Source: Anaeromyces robustus
Lineage: Eukaryota > Neocallimastigomycota > Neocallimastigomycetes > Neocallimastigales > Neocallimastigaceae
NCBI GenBank assembly: GCA_002104895.1
Contig: MCFG01000378.1
Span: forward strand, 1-64,000
Length of the DNA stretch: 64,000 bases
Direction: 5' to 3'
Positions 57,100 to 64,000 of the stretch are shown here, piece after piece; position 1 is the first letter of the stretch; each line of letters starts with the position of its first letter. The notes beneath the pieces were generated by a model. The model was not told where the DNA came from. It did no database searches and saw only the letters and a program-made list of their open reading frames with translations. Position numbers and translations under genes: made by a program.

Positions 57100-57480
57100 A
57101 GGTTGTTACAACTAAATTATTAATAAATAATAAATGAATAATTATTAAATATTTAATAAATAATTAATAAATAAATATTTAATAAATAAATAATAAATAA
57201 TTTTTTAGGGTTACAACTAAATTATTAATAAATACATAAAATATAAATAAATAAATAAATATATTAATAAATAATAAATGAATAATTATTAAATAATTAA
57301 ATAAATAATTAAATAAATAAATAATTTTTTTAGGGTGTTACAACTAAATTATTAATAAATACATAAAATATAAATAAATAAATAAATAAATATATTAATA
57401 AATAATAAATGAATAATTATTAAATATTTAAATAAATAAATTAGGGTGTTACAACTAAATTATTAATAAATATATAAATA
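57100..57480. repeat. minisatellite, about four units of 100-125 bp
   Basis: TTAGGGTGTTACAACTAAAT and ATTAATAAATA recur at about 57108, 57206, 57331 and 57442, separated by similar TAAATAATAAATGAATAATT sequence. The only G/C-containing segment (GGGTGTTACAAC) is conserved in all copies. Confidence 0.85.
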
Positions 57481-57852
57481 AAAATATATAAATATAAATA
57501 AATAAATGAATAAATAAATAAATAAATAATAAATACTAATAAATAATAATATATTTATTATTAAAATATAATTAAAATTTAAATTTAAAATAATTTATAA
57601 TCAAAAAGAAAATTAAAATTTAAAACAATAGAAAAACACAAAACTTACCGTTTTCATTTTTTCTTTTTTTTTTTATTTTTTTTTTTTTAATAATAATTGT
57701 TGAAATTATTTAAAATTTAAAAAAAGTTTATATTAATATACATAGACATAGAAATATACATTGAAATATATATTAATAATAAATAAATCTATTTATTTAT
57801 TATACATTATATTATTTATACATTTACTTATTTAACTATTTATATTATTATT

Positions 57853-57899
<47 letters not shown>

Positions 57900-58464
57900 T
57901 TCATTTATTTATTTATTTAATTTATTTATTTATTTATTTAATTTATTTTTTTAATATTTTTTAATATATAAATTTTAAAATTAATTTTTTTTTATATTTG
58001 GTTGATTCGAGAATTCTATTTTAGAGATTGGATTAATTTATCATAATAATAATTCAATAGAACCTATGAAAAAAAAAATGGAAAAAAGCTGAACTTTAAA
58101 AAATATTTATTAACATTATTAGCATATTTATAAATTTTTACTTGAATATTTATTTTTATTTTTTATTTTTATTTTTTATTTCATATATAAAAGTCAACAA
58201 TTTAGAATAATCTATTTTTTTTATCAAAAGATTTTATGCATTTTGTTACTTTAAAATCATTTAAATATGCCTATAAAAATTTAAAATTTACTTTTTTTTA
58301 AATAAAAAATAAATAAATAAATAATGAATAAATAAATAAAAGATTAATTAAAAAAAAAGGGATAAAAATAAAATATAATAAAATATAATAAAATAAAATA
58401 AAAATAAATTATCCATAAATTAGTTTATAATAATTTATATATAATTTGATATTATATTTTAAAA

Positions 58465-58495
<31 letters not shown>

Positions 58496-59111
58496 AAAGA
58501 AAAATAGGAGATACAAAAAAAATTTATATAAAAAAAAAATATCCATAAATCTTATTATTATGATAATAATAATTTTAATTTTTATTATAAATTTATTATA
58601 AAAATTTAATAAAAGTGATTAAAAACTTTATTTAATAAAAAATTTTTATTTTAACAGAAAATAAAATGATTGTACACAATTGAATAATATTTTAATTAAT
58701 TTTTAATTTATTTTTAATTAATTTTTAATTAATTTATTTATTTGTTTATGTATTTATTCATTAAATTTATTTAGATTTTATTAAATTTTTTTTTTATTTT
58801 ATTTTTCTACTTAACCAATTTTTTTTTTTTTTTTTTTTCTGATATCTGATAACTGATATAGATTTCAATATTAATAAATAAATAAGTATAAAAAGAGAAA
58901 AAAATCAAGAAAAAAAAAATTTTTTTTTACACGAAAAATTTTTTTTTAAAAATTAAAAAAAAATTTTTAAAAAAAAAAATAATAATAATAATAATAAAAT
59001 ACCATAAAAATAAAATTAAATAATATTTTAAAAAATAATTCATAAATAATAAAAAAAAATCTAATAATATATAAGTTTTTATCAAATTATATAATATTTA
59101 TTTAAAAAAAA
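57481..59111. other. AT-rich intergenic region
   Basis: Contains (TTTA)n at 57853-57905 and long A/T homopolymers. It is the upstream region of the secreted protein gene. No gene seen. Confidence 0.6.
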
Positions 59112-61526
59112 ATGAGATTTAATAAGCAAATTATCAGTTTATTTGCTGTTTTAGCCTCTACTACTTCAGTATATGGAAGAATTAGAGTTCAACCAATTAC
59201 TGTTACCACAACAACTACTAATTCACCAAAAGTTAGAGAATGTAAACAAAAAATTTTAGATTTCAGAAATCTATGTTACTTTGATTATAGTGATGTAAGT
59301 TCAGTTGCTGATGTTGAATCTAAATGTAATGATTTTGAAAGTTACAATTGTCAAAGATTTTATAATAATATATATAATGCTATTCCAGCTTGTAGTGGTT
59401 TAATAGGTGTTGATAAAGTAATTTCTGATAATAGAGAAATTAGAGGAATTATGGAAAGTCGATGTGAAAGAACTCCTAATGGTAAATTATGTCCAATCAC
59501 AAGTACTTTAGTTGATATTGATGAAGGAATATCTGAACGTCAATTATTATACGATATAATTGATAATTGTCAATACAAAAATTGTATTGATTCCTTTAAA
59601 AATATTATTTATAATGAATTCAATAGTGAATTCCAAAAAGTTTTCCCATATGCTTATCAAATTGCTTTCAGTGATGATTGTGTTGAATTATCAAAACCAA
59701 AACCAAAAACTACTACTACCACAACTACTAAAAGAAGAACTACTACTACTACTACCACAACTACTAAAAAAAGAACTACTACTACTACCACAACTACTAC
59801 CACCACTACTACTACTACCACTACTACTACCACTACTACAACTACTCCTAAACCAACTACCACTACTACTACCACTACTACAACTACTAAACCAACTACC
59901 ACTACCACTACTACCACTACCACTACCACTACTACAACTACTCCTAAGCCAACTACCACTACCACTACTACAACTACTCCTAAGCCAACCACTACTACCA
60001 CTACTACCACTACTACTACTACAACTACTACAACTACTACTACCACTACTACAACTACTCCTAAACCAACTACTACTACCACTACTACAACTACTCCTGA
60101 ACCAACTACTACTACCACAACTACAACTATTCCTGAAACAACTGTTTATGATATTCCATCATCTTCTTCATCTACCACCTCTACTATCACTATCACTACC
60201 ACTATCACTACCACTACTGAACCAACTGAATCAGTTGACCCAGAACCATCTGTACCAGTTGAACCAGTAGAACCAGTTGACCCAGAACCAAGTGAATCAG
60301 TTGAACCAGTTGACCCAGTTGACCCAGAACCAACCGAACCAGTAGAACCAGTTGACCCAGAACCAACTGAACCAGTTAACCCAGTCGACCCAGAACCAAC
60401 TGAACCAGTTAACCCAGTTGATCCAGAACCAACTGAACCAGTTAACCCAGTTGATCCAGAACCAACTGAACCAGTTGACCCAGTCGACCCAATTGAACCA
60501 ATTGAACCAGTTGATCCAGAACCAACTGAATCAGTTGAACCAGTTGATCCAGAACCAACTGAACCAGTAGAACCAGTTGATCCAGAACCAACTGAATCAG
60601 TTGAACCAGTTGATCCAGAACCAACTGAACCAGTAGAACCAGTTGATCCAGAACCAACTGAATCAGTTGAACCAGTTGATCCAGAACCAACTGAACCAGT
60701 AGAACCAGTTGATCCAGAACCAACTGAACCAGTTAACCCAGTCGACCCAGAACCAACTGAACCAGTTGACCCAGTTGACCCAATTGAACCAATTGAACCA
60801 ATTGAACCAGTTGACCCAGAACCAACTGAATCAGTTGATCCAGTTGATCCAGTTGACCCAGAACCAACTGAACCAGTTGACCCAATTGACCCAATTGAAC
60901 CAATAGAACCAGTTGACCCAATTGAACCAATTGAACCAGAACCAACTGAATCAGTTGAACCAGTTGACCCAGTTGACCCAGAACCAACTGAACCAGTAGA
61001 ACCAGTTGATCCAGTTGACCCAGAACCAACTGAACCAGTTGACCCAGTTGACCCAGTTGACCCAGTTGACCCAGTTGACCCAGTTGACCCAGTTGACCCA
61101 GAACCAACTAAACCAGTTGATCCAGTTAACCCAGAACCAGTTGAACCAGAACCAACTGAACCAGTTGATCCAGTTAACCCAGAACCAACTGAACCAGTTG
61201 AACCAGAACCAACTGAAACAGCTATAGATTCTGATACTGAATCTGATACTGAACGTGAATCTGACACTGAATCTGATTCTGAAACTGAAAGTGAACCAGA
61301 TAACAAGAATAAAGGTGATAACAAGAGTAAGTCTGATGATTCTGATGATGAATCATCCGAAAATAAACCAAAGAAGAAGAATTCATTCAGATCTGATAAA
61401 TTAGATAAAATAATTGAATCTAGCAAATCTAATATTGAAAATATCAAGCATCCAGAAGATGTTATAAAACAATTTGAAAACCCATCTAAGACTCACAGAA
61501 AGTGTGTCGTTAGAAAGAAGAATTAA
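59112..61526 (+). CDS. secreted Thr/Pro-rich repeat protein (wall or mucin-like)
   Basis: 804 codons. Signal peptide at about 1-22. A folded-looking domain at about 40-195 has ten cysteines (C44, C55, C72, C80, C94, C118, C127, C153, C158, C190), probably disulphide-bonded. Then a poly-Thr region with PKP/PEP spacers (about 198-345), a good O-glycosylation substrate; an acidic Pro/Glu/Val/Asp region of tandem EPVDPEPTEPVNP-type units (about 370-702); a DTESDTE acidic patch (704-740); and a basic tail (PKKKNSFRSDKLDK, VVRKKN). No GPI signal or transmembrane segment is seen. This layout suggests an extended stalk in the wall or extracellular matrix, displaying the Cys-rich head. Function unknown. 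The repeats evolve by slippage, so length should vary between strains. Confidence 0.8.
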   Translation: MRFNKQIISLFAVLASTTSVYGRIRVQPITVTTTTTNSPKVRECKQKILDFRNLCYFDYSDVSSVADVESKCNDFESYNCQRFYNNIYNAIPACSGLIGVDKVISDNREIRGIMESRCERTPNGKLCPITSTLVDIDEGISERQLLYDIIDNCQYKNCIDSFKNIIYNEFNSEFQKVFPYAYQIAFSDDCVELSKPKPKTTTTTTTKRRTTTTTTTTTKKRTTTTTTTTTTTTTTTTTTTTTTTTPKPTTTTTTTTTTTKPTTTTTTTTTTTTTTTTPKPTTTTTTTTTPKPTTTTTTTTTTTTTTTTTTTTTTTTPKPTTTTTTTTTPEPTTTTTTTTIPETTVYDIPSSSSSTTSTITITTTITTTTEPTESVDPEPSVPVEPVEPVDPEPSESVEPVDPVDPEPTEPVEPVDPEPTEPVNPVDPEPTEPVNPVDPEPTEPVNPVDPEPTEPVDPVDPIEPIEPVDPEPTESVEPVDPEPTEPVEPVDPEPTESVEPVDPEPTEPVEPVDPEPTESVEPVDPEPTEPVEPVDPEPTEPVNPVDPEPTEPVDPVDPIEPIEPIEPVDPEPTESVDPVDPVDPEPTEPVDPIDPIEPIEPVDPIEPIEPEPTESVEPVDPVDPEPTEPVEPVDPVDPEPTEPVDPVDPVDPVDPVDPVDPVDPEPTKPVDPVNPEPVEPEPTEPVDPVNPEPTEPVEPEPTETAIDSDTESDTERESDTESDSETESEPDNKNKGDNKSKSDDSDDESSENKPKKKNSFRSDKLDKIIESSKSNIENIKHPEDVIKQFENPSKTHRKCVVRKKN
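60219..61217. repeat. coding minisatellite (CCAGTTGAC/CCAGAACCAACTGAA units)
   Basis: About 1 kb of tandem 9-36 bp units encoding PVD, PIE, PEPTE modules. Larger blocks (such as ESVEPVDPEPTEPVEPVDP) repeat three times in a row near 60526-60705, a sign of recent block duplication. Confidence 0.9.
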
Positions 61527-62750
61527 GAAATATAAAAAGAATTTTTTAATTTTCTTTCATAAATATATATATAAATATAAAATATTTATATATATTTATA
61601 AATAATATATTTCATATTCATGTTTTAATAGAAAATATTGAAATATTCACTTTTTAGTTTTTTTATTTATAAAAATTGATAAATAAAATAAAAAAAAAGT
61701 AAAAATTAAAAATTAAATATTAAATATTAAAAAAAAAAAAATATAGAATATTTTCTTTTTATAAATGTTATATAATTGTTATTAATAATTATTGAAGAAT
61801 ATTAAAATTTATTATTTTTATCTCTAATAATTATTATTTACCCCTTTTAATCGAAAAAGATTTTTTTCATAATAATAATAAATAAATAATAAAAAATTAT
61901 GTATAGATTATTAAATTGAAAAATCTTTACATATATTTTAAATTCAATCTAATATAATATAATCCAATATAATAATTTGAACATATAAAAAAAAATAAAA
62001 AGTATTCAAAAATTAAAAATTAAAAATTAAAAATTAAAAATTAAAAATTATAAAAATTAAAAATTAAAAATTAAAAATTATAAAAATTAAATATATTTTA
62101 AAATTAATTATATTATATTATATAGAATATAATATAATATAATATAATATAATATAATATAATATAATATAATATAATATAATATAATATTATTATGTTT
62201 GTATTCAAAATTAATATATAAAAAAAAAGTATTGATTACAAATATAATAAATATAATAAATAAAAAAAATAAAATTAAATAAATAAAATAAAATTAAATA
62301 AATAAAAAATTATATAAATTCTTTTTTATTTATAATATAATAATACTATAAAAAAAAATTATATAATAATTTTATATTTTATATTTTATATTTTATGTTT
62401 TTTTTTTATTTATTTATTTTATTTTTGGTTTTTTTTTTTTTTTTTTTTTTGTATTTTTATTTTTCATTTTATATGTATTGCCAATGACTCAACACCCCAT
62501 GTCAAAAAACAATTTCTTCTATTCTTTTTTGTACTTTTTTTTTTTGTTCATATATTAAATTTATTATTAATTTTTTTATTATTAATATTTATAAATGTAT
62601 TGTTTTTTTTTTTTTTTTTTCCAATTCAAATTCAAGTCATTCAGGTAATCCTTTCTTCCTTTAATTTTTTTTTATTATAATAAATAGTTAAATAATTTAG
62701 CTAAATATATAGTAAATAAAAAATAAACTATTATCTATTTTATTTATGTT
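61527..62750. other. AT-rich intergenic region
   Basis: AAAATT runs at 62003-62090 and an (AATAT)n-type tract at 62121-62188. No gene seen. Confidence 0.6.
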
Positions 62751-62763
62751 TACCCCCTGGGAT

Positions 62764-63058
62764 GGAGTTTTATCCATCGAACTCCTGAGGGTATCAAGCA
62801 TTGCAAATTTGGATACTATGGTGGTACAATTTGATATGAGTACTATATCAAATTGGGCATTATGCGCAATGATAATGTTTGGTTTTTTTTTTTTTTAGTA
62901 CTAATTTACAAAAAAGAACCCATAATGATTTCTCGGAGGAAATCATTCTTTTTTGTATGGTACAATTATTGGCTTGCATACTGAGCCTTTAATTGGACAT
63001 TATATTCAGCTATAATGTGTGGAAAAATTAAGGATTATGCGCAACGGTAATGCTTGGG
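62764..63058. other. cluster of stem-loops, possible structured RNA
   Basis: Successive perfect stems: GGAGTT/AACTCC (62764-62785), GTATC/GATAC (62791-62816), AATTTGATAT/ATATCAAATT (62828-62854), CATTAT/ATAATG (about 62858-62877), and AATGATTTC/GAAATCATT with loop TCGGAG (62924-62947), the last extended by ACAAAAAAG/CTTTTTTGT. A run of 14 T follows the fourth stem. The segment TGGTACAATT...GATTATGCGCAA...GGTAATGCTTGG occurs twice in diverged form (62822-62882, 62958-63058). A 53-codon frame starting at about 62747 also crosses the first half, so coding is not excluded. Confidence 0.45.
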
Positions 63059-63524
63059 AAAATTTTTCAGTATCATATAGGTTTCTTTTGTCTTTTAGTC
63101 AAATAAATCAAAAATTCTTTCTTACCCATAAAGTAATAATTATTTTAAACACACTACAAATCAATCAAATTAATGAAAATTTCAGAAGTACTACATATTT
63201 TAGAAAATACAGCGATCAAAAAATTTACGAACTAAAGTGGAATTTACAATATCAGTGAAAATTAATATACTTACTTAATTTTTTAGTCTATCTTCAACTT
63301 AATTCTTATCAAGTTTTTCAAGTTTTTTATATTTATATTCTTAGATATATATATATATTTATATTTTTTACATATATTTCTTTTATTATATTTTACTTCA
63401 ATACTCATTTTAAAATAATATATATAAAAAAAAAAAAAAATTTATATTTCTTTATACTTTATTCTTTACCTTTTTATTTTTTTATTATTATAATTTTTAT
63501 TTAGGTTGCTTCCAGCACTTCAAC

Positions 63525-63672
63525 ATGAATTCTTCAAACTCTACTAATCATCAGTTATTGCGTCGTGGGTTACGATGTCATGGTTATCTTGAACAGGAAT
63601 TTGTTCTTCTTTTCATTCATGACTTACAAACTTGGACTATTAGTAGATTGTTGGATTTTCTTAGTAAACATA
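63525..63672 (+). pseudogene. small coding segment cut by a LINE
   Basis: MNSSNSTNHQLLRRGLRCHG continues through a helical, complex sequence (EQEFVLLFIHDLQTWTISRL, LDFLSKH) for about 49 residues until the T run of a LINE tail at 63673. Upstream TTTATTTAG could be a 3' splice site (about 63496-63504), so this may be an exon. Codons beyond 63673 belong to the LINE. No family recognised. Confidence 0.4.
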
Positions 63673-64000
63673 TTTTTTTTTTTTTATGGCACACAATTTG
63701 TACGTCAACTTTATTGAATTTAAATATTAAAATACATGAATCATAAAAAAAACACATAATGAAAAAAAATGATACTAAAAAAAATAAAAACCAGTAATAT
63801 ATTATAGATAATAATAAATAATACTGGAGGGAAAAAAAATAGTATAATAATATTTAAAAACAATAAATCCATACAAGCCCTTAATTCTAAATATAGAATT
63901 AAAGTAAAATTGATCTATCCTATTCCACTAGGGTCGGAAATAGGATCGGCATTTGCCCTACTAGGCTGTCCTACTGTGTTATCAGCATTGACGTTCCTTA
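63673..64000 (-). mobile_element. LINE 3' end, running off the window
   Basis: Poly(A) tail on the minus strand (T run 63673-63685), 3' UTR shared with 39533-39708 and 21946-22100, then a coding end read leftward from base 64000: RNVNADNTVGQPSRANADPI and SDPSGIG, with stop at 63915-63917. This frame is intact, unlike the copy at 21946, so it may be a younger insertion. Confidence 0.75.

Noticed and set aside
59657-60118. An antisense poly-Val frame
   Set aside because: Complement of the ACT/ACC Thr codons; pure repeat artefact.
60146-61447. A 433-codon antisense frame (Gly/Ser/Thr-rich) under the secreted protein gene
   Set aside because: It is produced by the three-base-periodic repeats of the sense gene; the sense frame has a signal peptide and a Cys-rich domain.

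Overview
The window is extremely AT-rich (long homopolymers, ATTT/TAA/TAAAA microsatellites) with a few compact islands of less AT-rich coding sequence. The gene content (a secreted esterase with two CBM18 chitin-binding domains, a CotH-kinase-fold secreted protein, ankyrin-repeat proteins, a DUF2339 membrane protein of bacterial type, a Thr/Pro-rich secreted wall protein) and the base composition point to an anaerobic gut fungus (Neocallimastigomycota, such as Neocallimastix, Piromyces or Anaeromyces). This is an inference; no rRNA or core housekeeping gene is present to settle it.

Layout. 1-9882: a minus-strand Ty1/copia retrotransposon (5' LTR, primer-binding site, gag, protease-integrase, N-rich linker; RT and RNase H lie beyond the left edge). 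It is broken by two later insertions of one LTR family: a complete 5.16-kb Ty3/gypsy-type element that encodes Gag and protease but no reverse transcriptase (301-5457, TSD ATTTA), and a solo LTR (8316-8879, TSD ATTAT). All three LTRs carry a tRNA-like module of about 72 nt. 10047-11110: decaying ankyrin array. 11961-13931: CBM18-CBM18-esterase. 17537: short gene relic. 19167-21041: intact ankyrin protein. 21946-22915: 3' part of a LINE. 23586-25367: CotH protein. 27361-31574: second, decayed copia element with intact LTRs, PBS and PPT. 33.6-35.15 kb: decayed unrecognised gene. 35820-36736: ankyrin gene with one frameshift. 36.9-38.2 kb: another gene relic. 38686-39319: foldback element; next to it a second LINE 3' end with a clear target-site duplication. 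40281-40772: small cysteine-rich membrane protein. 43.5-47.7 kb: fossil MULE-like zone with a transposase fragment, dispersed CGAAATGCAC motifs and a foldback element. 50454-52916: DUF2339 protein. 53-59 kb: mostly simple sequence and a minisatellite. 59112-61526: secreted repeat protein. 62.76-63.06 kb: a run of strong stem-loops. 63525 onward: small ORF cut by a third LINE copy.

The intact genes fit a wall-bound or secreted repertoire for plant-biomass attachment (esterase, CotH, Thr/Pro-rich protein) plus ankyrin scaffolds and one probable bacterial acquisition. The most unusual material is in the retrotransposons: a shared half-tRNA-Lys primer site in two copia elements, a Pol III-like tRNA module inside gypsy-type LTRs, and a gag-protease-only element with a 1.6-kb leader.
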